A stretch of 64,000 nucleotides of DNA from Ustilago trichophora (Eukaryota; Basidiomycota; Ustilaginomycetes; Ustilaginales; Ustilaginaceae): assembly GCA_900323505.1 (NCBI GenBank), contig OOIN01000006.1:372001-436000 (forward strand), written 5' to 3'. The notes beneath the pieces were generated by a model that saw only the letters and a list, made by a program, of their open reading frames with translations, ran no database searches and was not told where the DNA came from. Position 1 is the first letter of the stretch, and each line of letters begins with the position of its first letter. Positions 39,149 through 48,298 of the stretch are shown here, piece by piece. A program made the translations under genes and the position numbers.

Positions 39149-42100
39149 ATGTCGTCCACAACGCAGGCGAGCGACTCGCAAAGTCAATACAGCGACGCCC
39201 TTCAGCTCGATGAGCCACGCCTCCAAGCAGCTACATCCTCGGATCAGGGCGAGATCTTTGTCATCGAATGGCTCTCCAAGGCAGAGCAGGCCCTTGCCAG
39301 AGCTGAACTCGACACCATCAAGTCACAACAATCTGCATTCGAAGCGGCTCTTCTCAAATTGGCTTGCCCTAGCGTCACCTTGGGCAAGGCCGACGACAAT
39401 GCAATCACGATCACACCCAACACAGCTGTCCCACGTCCTGGGCGACCCACTCGACGTCTCCTCGCTCGATGTGTTCTGCTTCTCTTCCGTCGCATTGACT
39501 CGCGCTCTCTCTTCGATCTCTTGCAAAACCTAGTCCGAGTCGCAGGCGAAGAGACCAAAGCCAAAACCGCAGAGAGAGAGGTGCGCGTCGCTGCCCTCTA
39601 CATTCTCGGTGAGGTCTTTGGTTCATTAGGTCAGCAGATCATGTCTCTCTTCAACGATATCGTCAATTTGACCCAAAGAGTGTTCAAGCAGGCGAGCCAT
39701 CCCGTCATCCTTCGCTACCATGCACTCCTGACACTCCAAAAGACGCTCAATGTAGCCGGCAAGAGCTTGGGTGACCAGGTCGGCAAGGATCTCATCAAAG
39801 CGCTTCGTCAGGGTCTCTCGGATCGCGCAGGTGCCGTCGTTCGTGGCTGTGCCGACGGCATCCTCGCCATCGTCCACCACGCTCAACTCATCACTTCACG
39901 CAACGAGGTCGAGAATCTCCTTTCGCCCGCACTCAAGGCCATCGAATCCGCTGACTTTGTTACCAAACGCACCCTCAGCCGCATGATCGCAGGCCTTCTC
40001 GCCTCCACCCAAATCGAGCAAACTCCACCCGCTCCTGCTCCTGCTAAAAAGTCAGCCAAGAAGAAAAGAGAAGGTGCCGCTGGCGCCGACGACGACTCGG
40101 ACGACCAAGACCTGGCCCCTTCGGCTGCAGCAGCGGCAGCCAGTGCGCCTCGAGCCATGATGACGCCCGTCGGCATGCTCGATCAGCTCTCGCTCCCTTT
40201 CTTGCGCAGCTCAACCGGCCGCAAAGCCAGAGCAGCGCTTCTTGATGTCTACGCCACCTTGTTCGAGACTCTGGGCTCCGCCTGGGTCAATGCCAACTAC
40301 GCCGCCATTCTCAAGCATCTCATCGATGATCTCCCCAATCACTCTCGTGGTTCTTCGCTTACTCGTGCCGACGTCCTCAACGTCCGCACCGGCGTCACCA
40401 TCATCCTGCGCAAACTCATCGGCGAGCGCATGCTTGGCGAACAGGCACAGGTACTTGCCATCCAAGAGATCTGTCTCGACTACCTCAAAAAATGGCCCGC
40501 CGTCATGCCCGAGCAACAGCCGCCATCCAAGACATCCTTGACGTTGGCACTCACCGAGATCTCCGGCCTGCTCGTACAGCTCGGCAGTGTACCTCCACAG
40601 GTCCTCGATGCCGCCTACGATCCGCTGATTCGCTGCCTCGCGCACCCGAGCCATTCGGTGCAGATCCAGGCTTCATGGTGTCTCAAGACCTTGTGTCAGG
40701 TGTCACCAACCCATCTCTCCCCAACGCTCGCTGCAGTGCTCGAGCTGCTCAATCGCGATCTCACTACATTGGCCAACGGCGGAGGCTCGCTCGGCATCGC
40801 TCAACTCTCAAAACGGGCCAACGGCCATGCCAAAGGCCTTGCCGCCCTCATCAGCGTCATCCCGCAACGTCCACTGTACACTTCCTTTGCCATCAGCTCC
40901 AAAGTGCTCTCGCTCGCCATCCAGCTCCTCAAGAACAGCGGCAACCACGACCTTCACGTGTCTGCCGTCGAGATCTCGGTCGCTTGGACACTTGTGGGCT
41001 CGCTCATGTCCCTCGGCCCCAACTTTGTGCGCCTCCACCTCCCTCAGCTGCTCATCCTCTGGCGCAACTCGCTCCCCAAGCCCACCTCAAAAGACACATC
41101 GCCCGGACCGTCGACCCGCTCTGACGCTGAATGGAGCTTCTTGCTTCATGTGCGCGAATGCACGCTCACCTCGGTCCTCGCCTTCCTGCTGCACAACGGC
41201 TCGTCGCTGGTGACCCTTGACACTGCGCGACGAATTGTGGCGCTGCTCAGCAACACGCTCGCCTTTGTCGATGGCTTTGCTGCCCAAAATCCGCACCTCC
41301 TGCAGGAGCACACACCGGGTGCGGACCGCAGCACGCTCTCGCTGCTCGACCGCGAGTTCCTGTTGCGACGTCGCCTCTTCCAGTGTCTGACTGTGCTCGC
41401 TCACAACCCAGCCATGGAACCCATGCAGGCCGGTCTCGTCAAGACCACCATCCAGGCCTTTGCTGACCCTGACCGCTACATTGGTAGCTCTGCTCAGGCG
41501 GCTATCGCTGCCAGCGCGGGTAACTTCACCAGCGTGTGGGAGATGGCAGATGGCTACGCTTTTGGTGTCACCAGCTTGCAGCGCGACGCCGAGACCTTTG
41601 TGTCGGATCCTGTCGATGCTCTGCGCGCCTGCAGCGCCACTGCTCGCACTGACATGCTCAACCGCGACCTAGTCGAGACGCAGCTCGATGCTTTGCAGCG
41701 TCGTCCTGTGCTAGGAGCTGCCGAACACGACGAGCTCTTCCTCTACTCGAAGGCGCGAGCCTCGTCCTCTAGCCCGGCGTCCCAAGATTCCGGCCACTTT
41801 GGCAGCAGCACGGAGCTCCGCGAATCAGCTGCTTTGTCTCCGCCTGCCGCTACCGGTGTAGTCGATGCCGCTATCCAGCTCTTTACCGCGCTGCTTCCCT
41901 ATCAGGAGCGTGACACCCAGGTGGCTGCGATCGAAACGATGCTCGCCCACACCAAGAGCACCAAGCTCGACAGGAACCCAGGCCGTAAGCAAGCCATCCA
42001 GATCAACGTCGCTGTCGCTATCCTCGGTGCGCTCAGGGTCGCTATTCAGGGTGGGACGGGCGCAAATGGAAGACGTCCCAGCGGTTTCAACAATGATCGT

Positions 42101-45100
42101 CTCAGCTCGGCTATCAAGGATCTCCTGCAAGATGCCTTGCTCCAGGCCGACCCTGCCCTGCGCGCTGCGGCCAGCGAGGCCTATGGTAAGCTTGCCGCAG
42201 TGGCAGGATCGCAGGCACTGTCCAGTCAAGTGCAGTTCCTCGTCGATCAGATCGTTGGCAACCGCGATCCGGATGCACGCGCTGGATGTGCACTGGCCTT
42301 TGGATCCGTCTACAAAGAAGTCGGTGGCCTTGCCGCTGGCCCGCTCACCAAGACGATCGTGAACGTGCTCATGTCGCTTTCCAACGACCCTCACCCAACC
42401 GTTCACTACAATGCGCTCGAGGCACTCCACGTCGTTGTCGACTCGGCCAGTTTGAGCTACAGCCCCTACGTGGCAAGCACTCTGGGCATGCTCGTCAAGC
42501 TGTACATGCTTGATACGCACGAGCCTGAAGGTGGCAGTGCTGGATCCGTCAACCTGCGCGCCGACCTCCCCGCACACCAGGCTGTCTGCCGTGTGGTCAA
42601 TGCTCTGATCGGCGTGTTGGGCCCCGACCTGCAGGAGTCTGCTCGAGTGCGCAGCCTCGTCCACTGCCTTCTCTCTGAATTCTCTCACGAATCAGATCCA
42701 GGCGTTGTGGTCGAGTCGACCAAGGCGCTGCAGCACTTTGGTCTCTTTGCTGCTCAGTTTGTCGATGTGGCCGCCTGGATCGGACAATTGCGCAAACAGC
42801 TTGCCGCCAAACAGCGCACGCTCAAGCTTGCGGCAATCACTGCTTTCTACCAGCTTGTACAGCGCGAGGCGCTCGCCATGAGCAGGATTGGTGGAGACCA
42901 GCTCGTCGAAGAGTTCTTCGCTCAGCTCGATGAGGATCCCAAACTCGATGGAGCTCGCGAGGTCATCATCAGCTGGTTGCAAAAGACTGCTGACCTTGCG
43001 CCAAGCGGATGGATCGACCTCTGCCAACGCATCATGTCGGCAGCGCCTAGCCGTCAGAACGCCACAGACGCCGCATCAAACGGCAAGGATGCTTTGCCCA
43101 GCCTCGCCACCATGCTGCAGGACGAAGAGGCAGCCGCCATTGACCTCGGCAACGACACCAATGCGGTCAAGCTCAATGCTACAGGCGGCAGTCGGTGGCG
43201 CACCCAGCTCTTTGCGCTGCGATGCCTGCACCAAGTCTTCGTGACGGTCCGCAACGCAGGCAAGCTTGAACACTTCAGTACACCTCCCGGCGCTGGCGAA
43301 AAGGGCCAAGCTTCGCCTCAGCGACGTCTGCTGATGAGCAACCGAGTTGTTGACCTGATCCGCATGGCCTTCACCGCAAGTACCTCGGCCAACACCGAAA
43401 TCCGTCTCGAGGGTTTGGTAGTGCTGCGCGACGTGATCGAGTCATTCAAGCTCGCACGCGATCCCGATTTCGAGGAAGCGCCGCTGCTGGAACAGCACCA
43501 GGCTCCGATCGCCGCTGCATTGACGCCTGCCTTTTTGGCTGACTCGACGCCTGAGGTGCTGGCCGCAGCCGTGCAGGTATGCGCCGTGTTTGTGTCGTCC
43601 GGTGTGATCAAGGAGGTGAGCCGCATGGGACGAATTCTCAAGCAGCTTGTTTCAGCTCTCGACAGCTGCATGCAGCCAAGCATGACCCAGCTTGGTGACG
43701 TCAAAGATCTCTCGCAGAACGCCAACGCCATGCTCAAGATTGCCGTCTTCACTGCTTGGGCCGAGCTGCAGACTGCCAGCGCTACGCAGAGCTATTTGGT
43801 GGATGTTGTCAAGCCACACGTGGCTCGCATCGTTCCTTACTGGATCGCGTGTTTGCGCGAGTACGCCAAGATCCGCTCCGATCCCGAAATGGATGCCGGC
43901 GGAGCGCCAGGCGGTCCTGGACCTTCGATCAATGCCAGCCTAGACTCCCAGTACGCTGGCTTGGCGCGAGAGGTGGTGCTGCCCTACTACGAGCGTTCGT
44001 GGCACGCCATCCTTCAGGCCGTGACCGGCTTGTTGCATGACAACGATGCCCGAGCTCTTGCAGCTATGGATGGAGAGACCGCACCTGCTGCATCTGATGC
44101 AAATGCTGCAGCACCGAAGGCACGTAGCGAGCCCTGCCTCTTCTTCTTTGTCCTCTACGGTCTCGCATTCGAAGCGCTGGCGACCCGCTCGTCGAGCAGT
44201 GTCGAGTCGGCGCAAGAGGGCAAGGTCATGCGTATCTCGCTACGGGCCATGACGGCTCTCAGTAAGCCGCAGGTGGCTGGCTCAGCGCTGCTGCAGGACA
44301 CCCTCTTCTCAGAGCTGTGCAACCTGTGGTACCGACTTGTGATGACCGAGCCTCCCGCGGTGCAAGTGTCGGTGCTCGAGACGATTGGCGGTATGGCTGC
44401 TTCCTATGGCAAGCTGCTGCTTTCTGCGGATGATGAAGCAGCCGCCGAAGCTGGAAAGCTGCCGAACGAGGCCAAGCTTAGCCAATGCCTGCGTGTTGTC
44501 GTCTGCGTGTTGCAAAATGTGCGCACCACGCGCGGATCGGTTGAAGAGAAGACAGCATTGCTAAGGGTCGCCTACTCTGCCTACATTGGCATCGTCGGTC
44601 TCTACCCCAGAGCGCTCCAGGAAGATCTTTTTGCCGTTGGTTTCTACAGCTATGCAGAGATGCTCAAGGACGAGACGTCGGAGCAAGACCTGGTGGGACC
44701 TTCGTTGGGCTCGCTCAAGGATCTCTGTGAACGATCAGCCAAATCGGTCAAGCCCAACAGCGACGTGCTGCAGCGTGCCATCCACGGCTTCCTGTCGCAA
44801 GCGCTTCAGCACGTCGACGATCTGCGAACACGTGCTGGCCGCATTGCGCTGAACAAGACCAAGAACAGTCTGCTTGCCGTCGTAGTCGTGCTCACATCCA
44901 TCCCTATCAACATCAAGGTATCGCAGCCAGTCGCTGAGCACGCCTGCTACCTGATTGTGCAGAAGCTGCTGCACTTCGAGGAAGAGGTGGAGCAGTGGAA
45001 GCAGACCGCGGGAACACAGGGTGCAGAACCGCAGCAGTTGGGTGAAGGCGTCGAAGAGATCGGTCTGACTGCGGTCAACTGTGCGAGAACGGTCGTGCTT

Positions 45101-45622
45101 GCGTCTTCACGTGGCAATGCGTCGCTTCTGTATTGCGTTGGACAGCTTCTGCCCGGCCTCATCGAGTTTGTCTGCCGCGCTGGCCCACTTGTGGCATCGT
45201 CCTCTTCCAATGCAAAACTACCCGCAGGTACGCCTGTCGCGCAGCTGCGTGGAGCCCTCGAAGACGTGATCAAGACCTTCTCTGGCCTCGTCTCCACGCT
45301 CCCCAGCGAAGGCGAATTCCGCGCCAAAGCCCTCGCCATCATCCTCCCTACCCTCCTGGTCCTTCTCTCTCCTTCAAACGTCACAGAGCTGCACACCTTC
45401 ACCGTGCGACAGCTGATCGCTCTCGCCGGCCAGCACGCAGCCGCGTTCAAGGAAGCCACTGCAGCCCTGGATGGCGAGAGGAAAGCTCTGCTGGAAAATG
45501 CAATTAGAGCCCAGCTCGGTCAAGGTGCAGCAGCTTCGGCTGCGGTTGGTGCGGCGGCAGGAGGACAATCGGGAACAAAACAGGCGGCTAGCTCTATTGC
45601 GCTCAAGTCATTTGGAAGCTAG
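39149..45622 (+). CDS. LAA1: HEAT-repeat protein Laa1/HEATR5 family
   Basis: Large HEAT-repeat partner of the clathrin adaptor AP-1, needed for AP-1 localisation at the trans-Golgi and endosomes in yeast. One exon, 2157 residues, ATG in GCCGCCATG context. The N-terminus has the family pattern (FVIEWLSKAEQALARAELDT; EREVRVAALYILGEVFGSLG; PVILRYHALLTLQKTLNVAG; GLSDRAGAVVRGCADGILAI). HEAT-like helix pairs continue to the C-terminus, for example HPSHSVQIQASWCLKTLCQV, PDARAGCALAFGSVYKEVGG and PHPTVHYNALEALHVVVDSA. A Lys-rich linker (KKSAKKKREGAAGADDDSDD) sits near 300 and the tail is Ala/Gly-rich. Length matches the family (about 2000 residues). Convergent with TAN1, 105 bp apart. Confidence 0.88.
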   Translation: MSSTTQASDSQSQYSDALQLDEPRLQAATSSDQGEIFVIEWLSKAEQALARAELDTIKSQQSAFEAALLKLACPSVTLGKADDNAITITPNTAVPRPGRPTRRLLARCVLLLFRRIDSRSLFDLLQNLVRVAGEETKAKTAEREVRVAALYILGEVFGSLGQQIMSLFNDIVNLTQRVFKQASHPVILRYHALLTLQKTLNVAGKSLGDQVGKDLIKALRQGLSDRAGAVVRGCADGILAIVHHAQLITSRNEVENLLSPALKAIESADFVTKRTLSRMIAGLLASTQIEQTPPAPAPAKKSAKKKREGAAGADDDSDDQDLAPSAAAAAASAPRAMMTPVGMLDQLSLPFLRSSTGRKARAALLDVYATLFETLGSAWVNANYAAILKHLIDDLPNHSRGSSLTRADVLNVRTGVTIILRKLIGERMLGEQAQVLAIQEICLDYLKKWPAVMPEQQPPSKTSLTLALTEISGLLVQLGSVPPQVLDAAYDPLIRCLAHPSHSVQIQASWCLKTLCQVSPTHLSPTLAAVLELLNRDLTTLANGGGSLGIAQLSKRANGHAKGLAALISVIPQRPLYTSFAISSKVLSLAIQLLKNSGNHDLHVSAVEISVAWTLVGSLMSLGPNFVRLHLPQLLILWRNSLPKPTSKDTSPGPSTRSDAEWSFLLHVRECTLTSVLAFLLHNGSSLVTLDTARRIVALLSNTLAFVDGFAAQNPHLLQEHTPGADRSTLSLLDREFLLRRRLFQCLTVLAHNPAMEPMQAGLVKTTIQAFADPDRYIGSSAQAAIAASAGNFTSVWEMADGYAFGVTSLQRDAETFVSDPVDALRACSATARTDMLNRDLVETQLDALQRRPVLGAAEHDELFLYSKARASSSSPASQDSGHFGSSTELRESAALSPPAATGVVDAAIQLFTALLPYQERDTQVAAIETMLAHTKSTKLDRNPGRKQAIQINVAVAILGALRVAIQGGTGANGRRPSGFNNDRLSSAIKDLLQDALLQADPALRAAASEAYGKLAAVAGSQALSSQVQFLVDQIVGNRDPDARAGCALAFGSVYKEVGGLAAGPLTKTIVNVLMSLSNDPHPTVHYNALEALHVVVDSASLSYSPYVASTLGMLVKLYMLDTHEPEGGSAGSVNLRADLPAHQAVCRVVNALIGVLGPDLQESARVRSLVHCLLSEFSHESDPGVVVESTKALQHFGLFAAQFVDVAAWIGQLRKQLAAKQRTLKLAAITAFYQLVQREALAMSRIGGDQLVEEFFAQLDEDPKLDGAREVIISWLQKTADLAPSGWIDLCQRIMSAAPSRQNATDAASNGKDALPSLATMLQDEEAAAIDLGNDTNAVKLNATGGSRWRTQLFALRCLHQVFVTVRNAGKLEHFSTPPGAGEKGQASPQRRLLMSNRVVDLIRMAFTASTSANTEIRLEGLVVLRDVIESFKLARDPDFEEAPLLEQHQAPIAAALTPAFLADSTPEVLAAAVQVCAVFVSSGVIKEVSRMGRILKQLVSALDSCMQPSMTQLGDVKDLSQNANAMLKIAVFTAWAELQTASATQSYLVDVVKPHVARIVPYWIACLREYAKIRSDPEMDAGGAPGGPGPSINASLDSQYAGLAREVVLPYYERSWHAILQAVTGLLHDNDARALAAMDGETAPAASDANAAAPKARSEPCLFFFVLYGLAFEALATRSSSSVESAQEGKVMRISLRAMTALSKPQVAGSALLQDTLFSELCNLWYRLVMTEPPAVQVSVLETIGGMAASYGKLLLSADDEAAAEAGKLPNEAKLSQCLRVVVCVLQNVRTTRGSVEEKTALLRVAYSAYIGIVGLYPRALQEDLFAVGFYSYAEMLKDETSEQDLVGPSLGSLKDLCERSAKSVKPNSDVLQRAIHGFLSQALQHVDDLRTRAGRIALNKTKNSLLAVVVVLTSIPINIKVSQPVAEHACYLIVQKLLHFEEEVEQWKQTAGTQGAEPQQLGEGVEEIGLTAVNCARTVVLASSRGNASLLYCVGQLLPGLIEFVCRAGPLVASSSSNAKLPAGTPVAQLRGALEDVIKTFSGLVSTLPSEGEFRAKALAIILPTLLVLLSPSNVTELHTFTVRQLIALAGQHAAAFKEATAALDGERKALLENAIRAQLGQGAAASAAVGAAAGGQSGTKQAASSIALKSFGS

Positions 45623-45727
45623 ATCGGTCACGAAAAAGATTCGAATCAGACTGAACGATGAAATGTTGGTTGTAAGGATGTGAAAAGATGCTGAGTGTGT
45701 TGGGTGTGTATGTGTGGTTGAGAACAT

Positions 45728-47008
45728 CTAGAACAGGCGGAAGTTTGCCATTTGCTGGTCTTGGGTCTCGTTTTCTGTTGGTTCTTCCACGACTGGTGCT
45801 ACAGCTTCGGTTTTTGCCTTGTTCTCCGCCGACTCTTCGGTCTGGATCACCTGCGCAGCCTCGTCGTTCTTCAGCTCTTGCTTGACCTCCTCCTCCTCCT
45901 TTGCTGGCGTCTTTCCCACCAAGCTAGCACCAATCCTACCCTTTCCTTCCCCTTCCCTACCCTCTTCCTGTGCCCTCTTCTCGTTCGCCGCCAATGCAAC
46001 AGATTGCAAATTCAACTTTTTAAACCGTTCGTAATCCTTTACAACACTGATCGCCGCCGAATTTTTCACCACCTCTACGACAATCCACAGCTCCGGATTG
46101 CTCAAATTTGCCGTATGAATCCTCGTCCTCTCACCGCCTTGCTCTCCTTCTGCAGTGGGGATGTTGGAGGCGATGATCTGGATGACGTCGTTACGTTTCA
46201 GTTTGCTGTGCGATCGAATCCGAGGGTCGATCTTGAACGTTTTTGCTTCGGAAGCGGTTGTAGAAAAGTGCTGCGGAAGGATGGTACGCGAGAGAAGGGT
46301 GAGGTCTTCCGCGTTGGCAGAACAGGTGGTGGTCACCGGGGTTAGACGTTGGACGAAGCGCGATCGTGGCTCGCCGGTGGTTTCGACCTCGGTGAGGATG
46401 GTATATACGAGGAGATACGGATCGAAGGGAGGCGAGACAGAGATGAAGAGAAAGCATTCCGTGTCTGTTTCCACATTCTTGAACCGAACAGCGGTGTTGG
46501 AGGATTTGGATTTGAAACCTCGAGAGGGACGTTCGGACGATTTGATGTCTTTCAGCTCGGCGGCGATCTGGGATGCGATGTCGTCTTCTGCTGAAGCGTC
46601 TTTCTTCGGTTCCACCTTTGAAACTTCCTCCGCCTTGACTTCGGAAGTCTGGTCATTTGCAATGGTGGATGCAACGGCACCGTTGCGCAGCGCATCCATA
46701 TCCTCCTCTGTCTCCGCTTGATCAACAACATCCTTCTTCACCTCCTCCCCCTCAGCACCAGCCTGCACCGGAGGCAGAGGTGCAACCCCAGGATACAATC
46801 GATCAGCAACCTCATTCAACAGATCGATAAACTGGAGTGCAGCCTTCCTCTCTTTCCCCTGTACACAGGTGACAAATATGCCCGGGCCCGAGATGTTGCG
46901 CGAGGGTAGACGATAGACTTGGTTGTAGTTGGGTTTCTTGGATCGTTGAGCTGCTGCTGGGTCGTCTCTGTTGAAACCTGGGCCGCTGCGTTTGCGTTTT
47001 GATGGCAT
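45728..47008 (-). CDS. TAN1: tRNA acetylation factor Tan1 (THUMP domain)
   Basis: Partner of the acetyltransferase Kre33/NAT10 for N4-acetylcytidine at position 12 of tRNA-Ser and tRNA-Leu. 426 residues. The basic N-terminus MPSKRKRSGPGFNRD fits nuclear targeting. The family signature is SGPGIFVTCVQGKERKAALQ (about 40-60), followed by FIDLLNEVADRLYPG. A THUMP domain at about 190-330 includes RFVQRLTPVTTTCSANAEDL, TFKIDPRIRSHSKLKRNDVI and NPELWIVVEVVKNSAAISVV. An acidic/Lys-rich tail follows. Diverges from the next gene over about 330 bp. Confidence 0.87.
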   Translation of the reverse strand: MPSKRKRSGPGFNRDDPAAAQRSKKPNYNQVYRLPSRNISGPGIFVTCVQGKERKAALQFIDLLNEVADRLYPGVAPLPPVQAGAEGEEVKKDVVDQAETEEDMDALRNGAVASTIANDQTSEVKAEEVSKVEPKKDASAEDDIASQIAAELKDIKSSERPSRGFKSKSSNTAVRFKNVETDTECFLFISVSPPFDPYLLVYTILTEVETTGEPRSRFVQRLTPVTTTCSANAEDLTLLSRTILPQHFSTTASEAKTFKIDPRIRSHSKLKRNDVIQIIASNIPTAEGEQGGERTRIHTANLSNPELWIVVEVVKNSAAISVVKDYERFKKLNLQSVALAANEKRAQEEGREGEGKGRIGASLVGKTPAKEEEEVKQELKNDEAAQVIQTEESAENKAKTEAVAPVVEEPTENETQDQQMANFRLF

Positions 47009-47334
47009 GATTGCGAGCTTGTTTCTTTGCTTTCTATGAACGAAGACGTTTCTGATCGGAAAAAAAAGAGGTCGAAAGGGCAGTGTGGTGCAGAGTGCAG
47101 AGGGTCAGAAGAAGTGTCGAGTAGTTGGGGAAGGGAGAAGAAAGTGGAATCAGAGTTGCGGAGCGAAAGGAAAATTTGTGCGGAAGTCGGAAGTCGGATC
47201 TTCAACTTTAACGTTCAGTCCTGGACAAGGAACAGTGGAGGCTAAAGAAAGAAGAAGACCCTGGCACTTTGCACCTCTCTACCTCACCAACGGCATTCGC
47301 AAGTCTCTCCAACCTCATACATTGGGGATTCGCG
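47009..47334. promoter_or_regulatory. Divergent TAN1/unknown-gene promoter
   Basis: 326 bp, purine-rich near TAN1 (GAAAAAAAAGAGG at about 47055). No gene seen. Confidence 0.45.
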
Positions 47335-48168
47335 ATGGACTTTACCGCCCAAAAAGACGACCCCCACGGTGTCCAGCGCCTGCTAAACATTTTGCGTCGG
47401 CAGCAGGACTCCTCCTCCTCCTCCTCCTCCTCCTCCTCCTCCTCCTCCTCCTCCTCTTCCACCTCGGCACCCTCTGCTGCAACGCCGAGCTCTGCAGCTT
47501 ACCCTACACCAAACCCTTTCGCATCAGCATCGGATCCAACGACAGCACCGAATCACCAGCAAGAAGCAGCTCGAAGACGGACCTACAACAGCACCGCTTC
47601 TTCATCCAAGTACAACCTCTCTGCCGAGCAGCTGCCGCAGGAAGAGCAGCAACCATCGTCGTTCGACCCATACTCTTTCAACCCATTTAGCAGCACTGCG
47701 CCTATCCTGACTTCTCCTCCACCACCACCACCACCTATTCCAGCACCCAAATCCGCACCCACGCCTACTGGTTCCACATCCAAACCTCGAGACCTATCGA
47801 CGCTGACATTCGCAGAATCCCTGCCGATCCTCTCCACCCTATCCTCCGACCAAACCCTCCTACGTCGTCTATCTACCCTTCGAACCCAACAGCACGACCT
47901 CGAGCGTCGTCTAGCCAAAGAATACTCCCAGTTCAGACATACCGCCGATAAACAGTTGCCCAATCCCAAATTGAGAGCTCAACAGGATCAAACGAGGAGG
48001 AGAGAGATTCTGGCACAATGGGACGAATGTCTGCAAAAACAACAGACCGAGTTCAACAGGATGGGTATTCCTGGTATTCAAGTGGGAGGTAAGGAGGTTA
48101 GGAAGCAGAGGAAGATCGTAGGTGTTCTCGTGGATATGTTGGATGATGAGGAGCGGGCGGAGGGGTGA
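47335..48168 (+). CDS. Conserved fungal protein of unknown function with poly-Ser tract
   Basis: 277 residues from MDFTAQKDDPHGVQRLLNIL (the frame extends 22 codons upstream, but this ATG follows TTCGCG and starts the conserved-looking part). An encoded poly-Ser run comes from (TCC)n. A Pro-rich stretch (SPPPPPPPIP) follows. The C-terminal half is helical: LTFAESLPILSTLSSDQTLL, RRLSTLRTQQHDLERRLAKE and ILAQWDECLQKQQTEFNRMG, then GIPGIQVGGKEVRKQRKIVG. I recall fungal proteins with a similar ...LAxLxxD...Q..LER.L......W..L...QQ..L..LGVP layout but know no function. Convergent with BIO3-BIO1, 130 bp apart. Confidence 0.6.
   Translation: MDFTAQKDDPHGVQRLLNILRRQQDSSSSSSSSSSSSSSSSSTSAPSAATPSSAAYPTPNPFASASDPTTAPNHQQEAARRRTYNSTASSSKYNLSAEQLPQEEQQPSSFDPYSFNPFSSTAPILTSPPPPPPPIPAPKSAPTPTGSTSKPRDLSTLTFAESLPILSTLSSDQTLLRRLSTLRTQQHDLERRLAKEYSQFRHTADKQLPNPKLRAQQDQTRRREILAQWDECLQKQQTEFNRMGIPGIQVGGKEVRKQRKIVGVLVDMLDDEERAEG
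47410..47458 (+). repeat. (TCC)n microsatellite coding poly-Ser
   Basis: About 16 trinucleotide units in frame within the coding region, giving a Ser homopolymer likely to be length-polymorphic. Confidence 0.9.
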
Positions 48169-48298
48169 AGTGTTCGGGAGAGTTTCGGAACACGCATGGT
48201 TGATCAAAAAGTTGACAGGCGTTTCGATTTTAAAGGTTTCCTGTCTGTAAGTGAATGTGTAAAGGGTTTTTATGTGAGAAAAAAAATGATCCAGAGTT

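Noticed and set aside
38988..39533. 181-codon plus-strand frame at the LAA1 start
   Set aside because: Overlaps the conserved N-terminus of LAA1 in another frame and carries no motif.
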